Source: Thinopyrum elongatum
Taxonomy: Eukaryota > Streptophyta > Magnoliopsida > Poales > Poaceae
Length of the DNA stretch: 64,000 bases
Reading direction: 5' to 3'
Assembly (NCBI GenBank): GCA_011799875.1
Contig: CM022299.1
Span: 30,903,996 to 30,967,995, forward strand
A model generated the notes under the pieces. It worked only from the letters and a program-made list of their open reading frames with translations. It made no database searches and was not told where the DNA came from. Position 1 is the stretch's first letter. Every line of letters begins with the position of its first letter. Below, piece by piece: positions 45,912 to 57,194 of this stretch. The translations under genes were made by a program, and so were the position numbers.

Positions 45912-47172
45912 ATTATTGCACTAGCAGACTGTAAAACAAGTCAGATTGCCAAATGGCTATACAGACCATCTACGGAGACCGAAGCCATGTGGGTACAAAT
46001 CTTGCGGAATAAATACCTACATACTAAGACTTTGGCCCAGGTGAATGCAAGGCCAACGGACTCGCCATTTTGGAAAGGGTTAATGAAGACAAAAGTAACT
46101 TTCTTCCAGTGGGTAAAGTTCCTAATTGGTAGTGGTACCTCTACTAGATTCTGGGAGGATACATGGCTAGGGGAGACGCCTCTGGCTTTACAATATCCTT
46201 CCCTATATAATATTGTGCAACGTAAGAAGGATTATGTCGCCACAGTATTAAACTCAATACCACTTAACATCCAATTTATGAGATCTCTTGTAGGGGAACG
46301 TTGGAACCCTTGGCTACACCTGGTACGTAGGTTGATGGATGTTCAACTTTCAGACCAGGCAGATAAAATCAGTTGGAAGTTAATCACAAATGGATTATTC
46401 TCTGTGAAATCCATGTATTTGGACTTAATAGATTCCGGGCCATTGTCACGGTCTTTGCACATATGAAAGATTAAAGTTCCACTCCGCATCAAGATTTTTA
46501 TGTGGTTCGTCCACAAAGGAGTTATCTTGACCAAAGATAATCTGACGAAAAGGAATTGGGTTGGTAACTCCAGGTGTTGTTTTTGTGATCAAAACGAAAC
46601 GATTAAACACCTCTTTTTCGAGTGTTCACTTGCAAAATTGTTATGGAGATCTATTCATATAGCTTTCAATATTCATCCTCCAATGAGCATAAACACGTTA
46701 TTTGAGACGTGGCTTAATGGAGTAGAAATACACATAGCTAAACATATTCGGATAGGGATATGTGCATTATTATGGTCTATATGGAACACTAGAAATGATA
46801 TGATTTTTAATGATACAAAATTTACTAATTTTTTGTAGGTTATCTACAGAGCTACAACCTAGATCCGTATGTGGTCGTTACTCACTCATGCGGACTACAG
46901 GTGGCGCCATATGGTTACTTGGTACAACCGCTGGGAGACGGTAGCACGGGTTATCTTCAGCCGATTTGGATGGTGAGTTAATAATAGGCTAGATGTGTAG
47001 GCATCGTAGCCTGTTCTTTATCACCGGATGTGGCGCTTTACATATTTATTTTCTCCTTTTTGCTCGGATTTTGAGTTTACTTGGATGCTAAGACTTTGAT
47101 ACGATTTTAATAATATGGTTGCATGCATCGACTCATGTAGAGGCCGGAGGTAATCCTCCTTTAAAAAAAAAG
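45912..47172 (+). pseudogene. 5'-truncated LINE, ORF2 C-terminus
   Basis: The frame reads KWLYRPSTETEAMWVQILRN, FWEDTWLGETPLALQYPSLY, then the RT zinc-binding domain KIKVPLRIKIFMWFVHKGVI, CCFCDQNETIKHLFFECSLA and ICALLWSIWNTRNDMIF. One in-frame stop lies near 46464 and one after FTNFL near 46838. It ends with an A-run (47163-47171). The catalytic part of the RT is missing, as usual for LINE fragments. The target duplication is unclear; TTGCAC..TAG at both ends is a weak candidate. Confidence 0.85.
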
Positions 47173-47853
47173 GTTGCACACTAGAATTTTGTAGTATCGG
47201 CATGAATGATACATTGGAAATTTGCAGATTAATTTTAAAATCCATAATTAAATTGAGGCGCCAGGCACAGGATACATGGTCCCGTCGTCCCTTTCTTCTT
47301 ATCATGTGTGCATTCAGATCCCGACCGTTGGACCCGGGATAGCAGCAAAGCGTGGCTCGTCCAATGGCCAGGTGCACGGCCGCACACGTACCGCCCATGA
47401 AGATCCCATATCCAGACGGGTGGCCGCACCAATCGATCTCACATGTGACGCCGGGCGCCACCGGTCCACGTACGAGACGTCGAGAAGCGACAAAGCCTCA
47501 GTTTGCTCGCGGCCGCGCCTAGCTGGTCCAAGCTACGTACGTGATCTCGTGTCTTTTCGTCGCAGGTGCGCGCAGAAACCGCCACCATGCACGTACCCCT
47601 GTGAGTCAGGCTGTGACTGTCGCTCTTGCACATAACCCGTGCCGTGTCTCCCACGCACGGCAACGTGCGAGTCTCGGTGGTTTCGTGTCGAGCTGCGATG
47701 GCTTGATCAGCGTCTTTGAACGTATCCGGCGCAACCAACCTCTTGCTCGTGCAGTCCAATGACACTCGCACTGAGTCAATCGCTGGGCATCCAAGCTAAG
47801 CAGAACGCAAAGATCACGAGGAGAAAACAGTCGGTCGGTCCACGTATGCAGTA
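47173..47853. other. GC-rich intergenic stretch
   Basis: Several open frames exist on both strands (47276-47771), but they overlap, lack homology I can recognise and have no clear start context. I see no gene. Confidence 0.4.
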
Positions 47854-47870
47854 CTATCGCTGTGGTAATT

Positions 47871-48095
47871 TTTTTTACAGTTTTGCTAAGTCTCAGTCGA
47901 CTTAGACTTCGTTATGTCTCAGTCGATGTTATATTCCTTTGATCTTGTATGAAGATTCGTACAAATAATTTCTTTTCAGTTTTTCTTTTTTCTTCTTATA
48001 TACTATATCACTTGATTGAGACTTGGTTAAGTCTCAGTCGACTGAGACCTAGACACATCTTTTTTTTTAGATAGCTTACCAGGCTTGCTGCTGGT
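47871..48095 (-). mobile_element. Short retroposon (SINE-like) with poly-A and 17-bp target copies
   Basis: A perfect 17-bp direct repeat CTATCGCTGTGGTAATT flanks it (47854-47870 and 48096-48112). On the minus strand it ends in a run of seven A directly before the target copy, as expected of target-primed reverse transcription. The 225-bp body starts ACCAGCAGCAAGCCTGG and contains palindromic AGTCTCAGTCGACTGAGACC twice in related forms. It has no coding capacity. It could be a SINE or a retroposed transcript. Confidence 0.7.
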
Positions 48096-48112
48096 CTATC
48101 GCTGTGGTAATT

Positions 48113-51100
48113 AACGGGAAGTGTAGCGTGCAGTAAGATCTTACTGAGGCACGTGAACTGTTTTGGTGGTGGTACTGCACACACATCGCACATGGGGTGA
48201 TGGGATCCGAGTTTTGGCCGTGCGTGCCCACTCATGTCATTTCGAGATTATGGAGGCTGAACCCTCCGGTTGTTGTTGCTCACTAGCGCGAGCGCCCGTA
48301 GGAGAGCCCATTTAAACTTTTTGTGTTCATTCGGTTAAAGAAATGGAAAATGGAATATGGAGTGGAGCAAAGAGATTAATTAAGTAACAGGTTTTGTTTG
48401 GCGAATAGTTTCAAGAAATGCAAGGACCTACATGAAACTGTATGATGATCAACGGTTCAAGCTGATATTAGAGTACCCCACTGGATAAATGTTCGGTATC
48501 CACATATTCCAAGTTGCAACCTTAGATTTTCTAGAAGGTTAACATCATGAACATCACATCTTGTAAAGTAGTACTAATTAATTTCATGCAACACTTCAAC
48601 GATGGTTAAATTGGCTGGGGCAGAATAGAATGATGAACCAAAAGCTGAAAAACTGGAAGATAGAAAGGGAAGCTAAAGAAATAAAGGCTGACAATTATGT
48701 CATTATTCTACAATCTGCAGTGTTACTTCTCTTATTCGTGTAAGACACAGTTCAGTGCAAGCAGTGGCACAACTTAAATGCCTACAAAAACAAACTTCGT
48801 CATGTTTTTCGTTAAAATATCGATAGGGGAAACATCTTCACTCCCATTTAATGTAAGAAATGCAAACAAAAAATCACCTTTCCCCAGGTTCAAGTCAATC
48901 ACGATTCAAGAGGTCAGCTGAACTGAAACTATTGTGAGTAACAAACATTCAACCTGGTACTGTTGTTATAAATGAACGTGTTGTCAAAATTTTATAGAAA
49001 AAACTAAAGGAGTGATATCTTCTTTCATCGGTTTCTTTTTAGGACTACAATACATGATGAAGAAACAGTTCCAATAAATGTTCTACGTGTGAAAGCACAT
49101 TACTTGCATGGATCTCTCTGTTCTTCCACTTGACCTAGATCAGGTTTATTGCCATGGTGAGGCCATCAGCAATAGTCTGGCAGAGGTCATCGAACCTCTC
49201 ATGCTAGTGTTCTCCCAGGATCAGTTGTGCTGCAACCAAGCAAAGGATGTATCATCAATAATAAATCAAGCTATCACAATGTAATATCGGTGCATTGAAG
49301 TCAAACAATCTGACATTCAGGACATTTAGTACTTTTATGACCGTATGCTGCTTAGTTGACATCATGGTGGGATTGCATCATTGTGATGTTTATGGCCTCG
49401 GTGAACTCCTTGGCGGTTGTCTCTCTCTAGCTCATTCCCTGAATTTTTTAGCACCAGCAGAGTAGGCTGAAGCATTTTTGTTTGGTCAGCACTTCAAAAA
49501 AATCGCTGAAGCAATTATTCTAATTAGCACTTCGACTTAGGCATGTAATATGATTAGATAGGGAGAGATGCAAGTATCGACTATCTTCATGGGCCCCATG
49601 ATCTAGAAATCAGATCAAATAAGTATTTTGATGTAAGATTTAGCATCCTTTCAATGAATACTAAATTCAGTGTAAAATCTATTAGAGTTGCTAAAAAGAG
49701 TCATATTTATGTTATTATGTAGTCCTGCAACTCTGCAGCTGCAGGATTCGGAATAACGTATAGGAGAACAATCTCTACAGAAGAACCATAAGAACACAAA
49801 ATTACACAGTGTAAAAGCGGATCTTGCCGTGAGCAAGAACATAAGAGAATAAGCTCATGCAATTGGTTTAATCGGTAAACCTGTACTCTACCACGACATT
49901 CAGCAAGTGAGACTCCAGAAAACCAACCACCTAAGCATAATATTTGTTAAACATCCAAACAAAACTATTAAAATCCATGGCATTTACATATAGAGTTTCG
50001 CCCCGACCTGAAAGCCTAAAGGCATTGATGGCATCGCGATGATGCGGGAAGAAGATGGTTCTTTTTCCAGTCTTTTGTTTTTAGACTCATGGATAGCTTC
50101 AACAGGCTGACGGCCAAGACATGACAGTGGCTCAGTAGTGAAGAAAGCAAGATCTATCTATCTCTTTTTAATCAATTTGTAACGCAAATGAAATCTGTAT
50201 TATGATCTGACAATAGTTAACTATCTGGAAAAAAGGAGAATGTCGTGCATGCATGATGTTACAGGATTACATACTGAACTGAGAAATAGACGGCCATTGA
50301 TTTTTAATGCATTTGTTCAGAAAAGAGTGGTTGTGGTATTGAAAAGGAACCAAGAAGGAAATGACAATCGGCAGTTCTGAGATAATGAAAGAGAAAGACT
50401 TTACCCTTTTGTTCTTCGTGGTGTATGCAAATATGAGCTCGCTTTTTACTCTGGAAAATCTGCATTAGTTCACTGTTTCAGAGAGAACACTCTGAAGCTA
50501 AAGTTTTATGGACTGAGATAAATGGCGTGGGTAAATAGTAAGGTCTGAGGATGGTGAGAGGAAGTTACAACGGGGAGATTAATTAACAATGTCACGTATC
50601 GTATGCCTAATGGAGAAATACTGATGGTTGTATACACATGGCACTTGAAAGAGAAAAGGAGAAAATGGAGGACCAAGTTGCGCTAACATTATTTTTTACC
50701 TTGTGCTGGTGGATCTTCAAGGGTCGATCTTTTATGTTCTGTGATTTGGTCTTGTCATCGTGCCTGAAAATGTCATACATATTTGTTTGGTGCAGAATAG
50801 TAGCAGTTCTGATTTGCTATTCAGTAAGACGACAGTAAGATAATTATGGATTAGCCACCAAGATTAGCAGTAGAAGCAATTAAAAATGGATTAGTGCTAA
50901 TAAATTTCCACTGTGTGAAAATATGTAGAGAAGACATGGTACAATGTGTATCTGTTATTTGGTCGTTGGTTTGTTGATGTTTAGGAATAATAAAGGAAAC
51001 AAAATGCAGTCTTGAAAAGAAGACAAATAAATGAGAAATTTTGAAATTTTAAAAGCACATGCAGAGACTCTTATTTACAAACATGTGAGTTAATAACAAT

Positions 51101-51759
51101 AATAATCTGAGTGCGGGAAGTTTATAAGAAGAAACCTTATAAACTACATAAAACATTATGATAGAAGCTTTATAGTTATATCATCAGGAGTAATAAGTGT
51201 ATAGGATTGTTACATATGAGAACCCTGTCATGTATGGTCCATACCATAGTAATTTTTTAACTCTTGAAACAGGGGCTCAATTTTTTGAAGCAATCTGAAG
51301 AAGTGATTTCACCATATACTTATATTAGAAAAAGAATGACAAAGAGAAAATCTGATCTATTCTGAGAAATTGGACATTTGCCTCCTTGGCCCTGAACAAT
51401 ATCAAAAAAATTCAATGATCAAATTCACTATAGAGCCGATCACTTCAGCCATGAAAAAGAAAAAAAAACAGATATTGAAGGTAGTACAAAAGTACAGAAA
51501 AGTTGCAGCCCATGCCATCTTTTCCATGAGGACCATCTCAGTTGTACATGAACAACCAAAACAACTGAACTGGAGACGAACATTTCCAACCCGAGGAAAG
51601 CATGACAACTGAACCGAACAGAAGCCTCTTCAAAAAATTTGGAATTGCAATAAGTTTAATAATTACCTAAAGGAATAACTTTTGTGGGATTAAACAACTA
51701 CATCTGTAACTATATTCAGCATATGATGGCTTCATCATTTGCCTGCGTGCATGCCTACA
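48113..51759. other. Unassigned low-copy-looking DNA
   Basis: I find no convincing gene. Short frames (49651-49842, 50638-50838, 51370-51612) show no recognised domain and no consistent codon pattern. A stretch at 49130-49240 looks mildly coding but could not be assigned. There is no strong repeat. Confidence 0.4.
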
Positions 51760-52395
51760 TCAAGCATGTAGATGACAATATCGATTTTTTGTAGACAAAG
51801 AAAAAGAAGAGTTACTAATGTGGACCCTCCTAATTACCTTGTCGAGGCTGCTGAGCATTGGGAGAAGTCGACACGAGATAAACCGAGGGGGGCGATGGCA
51901 ATTCCGGTGAGGCAGGTGGCGGCCGAAGTGCAGATGGGAGGATGCTATCACGGCAAATCGGCGACCTCCACCGCGTCGGCAATGCTATCCCCATCCTCTG
52001 CCCCACGCAGCAGCACCGCGGCATCGTTGCTCCCTCGCTCGCGGGCTGTCGGTCTCCTCATCACGTCCTTAGGATGACACGTTTCTATTGATTGGACCGA
52101 GGGCTGCGCAGCTAACCGCTGCCACACGAGGAGCCGCCCCAAGCAACGGATGTTGGCCGGATCGGCCTCCGCCGCGCGGCGGCGTGCTGCCGTTTTTTCA
52201 AGGAACCGGGCCGCTTTGCCAACAACTGAGATGGCGAGGTGGGAGTGGAAGCGCAACTGGAGCCGCAGGAGGAGCTTCGGCGATGGACGGCAGCGGATGG
52301 TGGCGAGGAACGCAGGAGAGCGAGGCCAGCGATGGGGAGAACCGGTGAAGGCGGCGGTGACGGCTCCTCCCTTTCTCTCTGTCTTCCTCTCGTTG
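51760..52395 (-). other. GC-rich island, possible first exon on the minus strand
   Basis: It has high GC with open frames on both strands (for example 51948-52508 minus). The sharp edge, with AATTACC at 51831 reading as a possible GGTAATT donor on the minus strand, suggests the first exon of a gene or non-coding transcript directed left. No domain is recognised. Confidence 0.3.
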
Positions 52396-52405
52396 ACTCT
52401 AGAAC

Positions 52406-52923
52406 AGAAAAGTGCACATTTCAAACTCCAACTAACCACTCGGTTTGATTTACAACCCTCAACTCCGAAACCATCCGAATTACACCCTAAACTTACCACA
52501 TGGTTCAAAACACAACCCTGGTCTTGGTTTTGGGCTGGTCAACCAGTTTTGACCGGAGTCAAGGCTGACTGGACATGCCAAGTCAGCAGCCAAGCCCACC
52601 TAACCATCTAACCTAGTTTCTCTCTCTATTCATTTTCTCACCCGAGCCAACCTACTCCCCGCCGCCGCCGCCGCCTGGCACCCGCCACTGCCATGCCCGC
52701 CTCAGGTGAGAAACTGAATCGAGAGAGAGACGAGGTTAGATGGGACTTGGCATGTCCAGTCAACCTTGACTCCGGTCAAAACAGGTTGACCAGCCCAAAA
52801 CCAAGATCAGGGTTGTGTTTTGAACCATGTGGTAAGTTTAGGGTGTAATTCGGATGGTTTCGGAGTTGAGGGTTGTAAATCAAACCGAGTGGTTAGTTGG
52901 AGGTTAAAATGTGGACTTTTCTC
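52406..52923. mobile_element. Foldback Mutator-like element, about 518 bp
   Basis: Inverted arms of about 200-220 bp (52406-52610 and 52715-52923) match almost base for base, for example AACCACTCGGTTTGATTTAC and its complement. A spacer with GCCGCC repeats lies between. The direct copy CTCTAGAAC (with a preceding A, 9 or 10 bp) flanks it at 52396-52405 and 52924-52933, which fits Mutator. No transposase is present. Confidence 0.82.
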
Positions 52924-53161
52924 ACTCTAGAACAATGAAGAAGAGAGCAATTGACAGTGGGTGATGGGCCCCAGCCCATGATATTTTAGTTGTCACCAGC
53001 GGTGAATCCCCAAGACAGTAAGAAAAAAAAGTCAAAAAACAAGAAAAATCAAAGGCTTCCCGGTTTAGTATTGTTATTATTACTTATTTGTCGCGCCTTT
53101 ACCGGACATGGATGCACCGAGTATTTGGCTTGTCGGAAGGGGGCTTCCATGTTTTGGTTAA

Positions 53162-53195
53162 CTAGCACAAATGCCCGTGCGTTGCAACGGGAAAA
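53162..53195 (-). mobile_element. Helitron-like 3' terminus (minus strand)
   Basis: On the minus strand CCCGTTGCAACGCACGGG forms a hairpin, followed by CATTTGTG and CTAG, then T in the flank. This is the Helitron 3' layout (hairpin, short spacer, CTRR, insertion before T). No matching 5' end was assigned. Confidence 0.45.
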
Positions 53196-56100
53196 AAATA
53201 GAACACTACGACATGACGGGCATATTCGTGACGGCATAGACATGGGTATATCATCCATGACATAATCATCACATAAGCAGACATCACTGGTATCTTTTCT
53301 AAAAATAATAGCACACACCCTTACCCTAATAAGCATGGCACAAGGACCCTCTCCACCAGTTCACGTCCTCAATTTCAACACTCTGCTTATCCCCAAACGA
53401 TGGCTTACGGATGTTAAATAACAACTATGATAAAATTATTTATAGACCTGTATTTACAACCCATCTCACATCAAAATGATATAGGAAGATGTAAAAACAT
53501 CCTTTGGAAAATATTGTCTAGATTATTATGCTGTTTAGAATTATTATTAAAGAGTTTATAAAATAAGTAAAATTGAATTAGCAAGTTGGATGGAAATTGT
53601 ACACTGTAATTTCATGTCCAACAGTCCAACTTAGACGGCTCCATCAAATAAATATATATATATATAGTGTCCAAACAAATCATACACTGTAATTTGAAAT
53701 ACAGATTAGACTGATGCATCAAATATGATGTACATCTAAAGTCTGAATTGTTCTCCTTTTAAGATATCCATGAACATTCAGTAGACATTTTAGTTCCATT
53801 GCCCACGACCAATTGCCAATCATGAACCCTAAGAAACGGGATCAAGGAGTCAAAATCGAAAGATGAAACATTACGGTACACTAGTAGAATGCCCGTGCGT
53901 TGCTACGGGCTACAATGCACATAAACGAATCAAATAAATTATTAAAGTCGTTTTCAAAGTCGAAACTCATTTCTCCCTCATACGTCCGGTGCCCAACGGG
54001 CTCCCCAAAATTCAACCGCCTGGATAGTCCGGACTTCCCCATATCCAGATCATATGTGGGGGAGAAATGTCATTGTCCGGACTATCCACCATTTGTTATC
54101 TCCAACCCGCGGGCGCAACACAAACTTCCTTTTCCCTGTCGGACCCTCCCCTTCCCGCTCGGTTTCCCATTGTAGTGAGACGTTTCTCGGGACATCTCTT
54201 GCTCTCCCACACAGCTAGCCAGCCGTTGGCCGTTTGCCGCATTATCGTACCCCCAAGCTATCAAACAGTATTGCTGACACCTGCATATTTGGCTTCACAC
54301 AAAACTTTAGATCTCGTGTTGAATCTAACCTCATAGATTGAGTATGAAAACATTTACAAATATGTTGATACTAATGATAATATAATATATGATTCTGTCT
54401 ACACCCGAGCATATTCTCTAGCAGAATGCTCGGGTGTTGCCATAGAACAATATAAGAGAAATGCATCCAACTAAGTGTTTCATCTTAATATTAACAGGTA
54501 TAATGCAAGGGAGGGCGATATGCCCCAATAGCAACATGTGTCATTGATTGGTCGATGTGTGAAGTGTGATACTCTTGTTCTTATCTATGTCTTCAATAAT
54601 GTGGATCGAGGTCCTTGCTTCCTCCTTCTATGTGCATCACATCTCTTTGTCCTCATGGGTTTACTCTTCTATGTCCATCACATCTCTTTCACCTCATTGT
54701 GTCTCCTACATCGTCACCTCATAAGGTGACTCCTGCTTGTGTCCTAGTTTTTTTACTTTTCGCAAACCCCTTGGTGTGTACTTTCATATATTCGTAGTAA
54801 AATTAAGGGATAGTGTACGAATGGCGAAAAACAACTCATAATTGCCACAAATGATTGTTGAGTAAAATAAGAAACCACACATAGTTGCATGAGACCAAGA
54901 AAATATCAAGTCTGTATGATTTATTAACTATTTAAAAATATTCCTAGATGAAATGACAAATGTTTTTGTAGTGCCAAATTAATTTTGATAAAATTGTAGA
55001 ACCAGATCCTGTTTTATGAATTAGTCATTCGATTCCAGAGAGGGCATCACAACTTACATGTTTTGAGACAGCAAATCGCTCCGCAGTTGTTCGCTAAAAA
55101 AAGTATCCAGTAATTATCCTTCCACATGTTGTTGCCCAACCACTGGACTTTCCTTGTTGGGAAGTAAGTTCCTATTGTAGATGAATTCCTTAATCGTTAT
55201 CTTCAAAATTCAATTAATACAAGATATATAGCGTAACAGCAGAAACAACGCTAAGGCAAAAAACTGGTGCATAACAGTGGCAGGTTCTTTTGAGCACATA
55301 TCACCTAGCTTTCTAGTCAAATAGCCTTAATTGGACCTTCAAGGGTTCACGTCAAATTACTAAATACTATATTTGTAACAAAATAATCAACAACTTCGAA
55401 TATGTTTAGGCATGTACGCTGTCATTGGAAAATTCAAGAAAGGAAACAGCCAAAGACGACACTAATACTACAAGAAAGCAGTGACAGTAAGCCATGCATT
55501 TGCACTTAAGATTACGTCGGAGACGGTGATGGACGCTGTTTTATTTCATGAAATTCATTGCATAAAAAGGAGATATCTATCTACTGATATTATTCATTGT
55601 GCGATATGATGGAGAAATAAGCACACAGTGGAATCTTTGATCAAGCTAGATGTCAAGACTTCATGCAAGATACTGATTTAAATAATTGTAGTTATAAATT
55701 ATAAATCATGTGACCATGAGCAGCAGTAAGGCATGCTTTTGCAAATCAGATAATAATTCAACATTGAGCATGAATCCATGAACCGCAAAAAAACGGCATG
55801 TTTCTTTTACTAACAGGAAAACTCAAGTCAACACATAGAAAGTTACGGTAAGTATACTTCATTCCCGAGTGGTTTGCGTTAGCCTGATAGTATGCGTGTC
55901 TAATAGATATTGCTTATCTCTCATGTCAATTGATGCTCTCCTTCAGCTTAGGGCCTTCCATTTTCTCGTGCCACCACACACGTCACCTAAATCCAAATGG
56001 ATGAAATCCTGCTCAAGGGAATACATTCTTCATAAGCTTGAGGACGGAAGTAACACTAATATAAAATATTTGTAAGCCTAATTGGGAACTATGTCAGAAA

Positions 56101-56727
56101 TGAAATAAAATAAAATAAAGTCACCACTCTTGTATTCTTGGTATGCAAGATGGTATGTAAACAGTCGATGAGATATTAGAAGTGATAGAAATATACGTGT
56201 AGATCTAGTCAAGTTTTCCTATTTGCGTGGCATGCATGTACAGTTTATTAATCTTGACAGAGATTACAAAGCGATTATATTGACGTTGTAAGCAAGATAT
56301 GAACTTGAATTATGGCTTTGAATTAACACTGTAAGCAAGATGATGTTTATATAAGAGCATATCATATTGCTACGCTCCGGGGAGCAAACACACCTACATG
56401 TGATAGATAGTTTCATGTCGGCAAATAAATATGTATTCAGTAGTACAATAGTTGGTATTCTGGATTGGATTCCAAGTTTTGCTTACTTTATTGAATCTCT
56501 AAAATGAAGTGATGAATGTGTTCTCTTTTTGAATAGTGTGTTATCTGATATAGCAATGCCCGTCACTTTACAGAAATCTCAAAACTACCATTTCCTTTTT
56601 GTTCTTTATGTTTTCCCTGACAAAAGGTTAGCACATTCTTATTGTGAAAGTCCTTTGAACCCACCAGATTCTGGAGTAATTATGTATGCCATGGAGATTA
56701 TGACCACGATTGATTCTGGAGTAAAGG
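53196..56727. other. Unassigned DNA with Helitron-type motif copies
   Basis: No gene. The motif ATGCCCGTGCGTTGC recurs at 53890, and a variant ATGCTCGGGTGTTGC at 54426 follows a palindrome CACCCGAGCAT...ATGCTCGGGTG (54402-54437). 54600-54730 has repeats of TATGTCCATCACATCTCT. It seems to be nested Helitron remains. Confidence 0.4.
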
Positions 56728-57052
56728 AAAAATACCCGTGCGTTGCAACGAGAGAAAAAAATATCACCTCTGTAAGAATGATTCAAGACACTTCACTCGG
56801 GTCCATGTTCTCTATTTTAACATAGCAAATCATCAATGTCGTCACTTATCCTTCCTCCCATCCCCCCCTCCCTTATGTGTGGTCTGTCATTGCATTGCTT
56901 TAAGATCTAAAGTAATACTGAAATACTATTGTCCACAATATTCTCATGATATGCAGAAGTAATAATTTTTCAGAGACTTCATAACAAGAACAGACGCAGT
57001 GCAAGTCAATCAATGCAGACACAAAGCTAGTTTCCATCACTAATTTTCATAC

Positions 57053-57170
57053 CTTTGCGTCCACCCAGGTGTTTTTGGGTCAACCTGCTCGATGGAGTGC
57101 TCTGAAGCTTGAGGTTTGTCTGCACTGCCTGCCCCTGGAAGAGCGCCCTCAGCACAAATCTGGTCATCAA
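57053..57170 (-). pseudogene. Exon-like fragment of unknown gene
   Basis: The minus strand is open and coding-like, reading DDQICAEGALPGAGSADKPQ and then ASEHSIEQVDPKTPGW, ending at a good donor, AAAG|GTATG. At the other side it abuts a hairpin CCCGTGCATCTACACGGG followed by CTAG (57172-57193). No family is recognised. It may be a captured exon. Confidence 0.35.
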
Positions 57171-57194
57171 CCCGTGCATCTACACGGGCTAGCT
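57171..57194 (+). repeat. Hairpin followed by CTAG
   Basis: CCCGTGCATCTACACGGG is a perfect 6-bp stem and is followed directly by CTAG. It resembles a Helitron 3' end on the plus strand, but the usual spacer and a following T are missing. Confidence 0.35.

Noticed and set aside
47276..47771. Possible gene in overlapping GC-rich frames
   Set aside because: No domain, no splice structure, and frames of similar length on both strands.
51370..51612. A short open frame rich in Lys
   Set aside because: It covers an A-rich tract and has no support.
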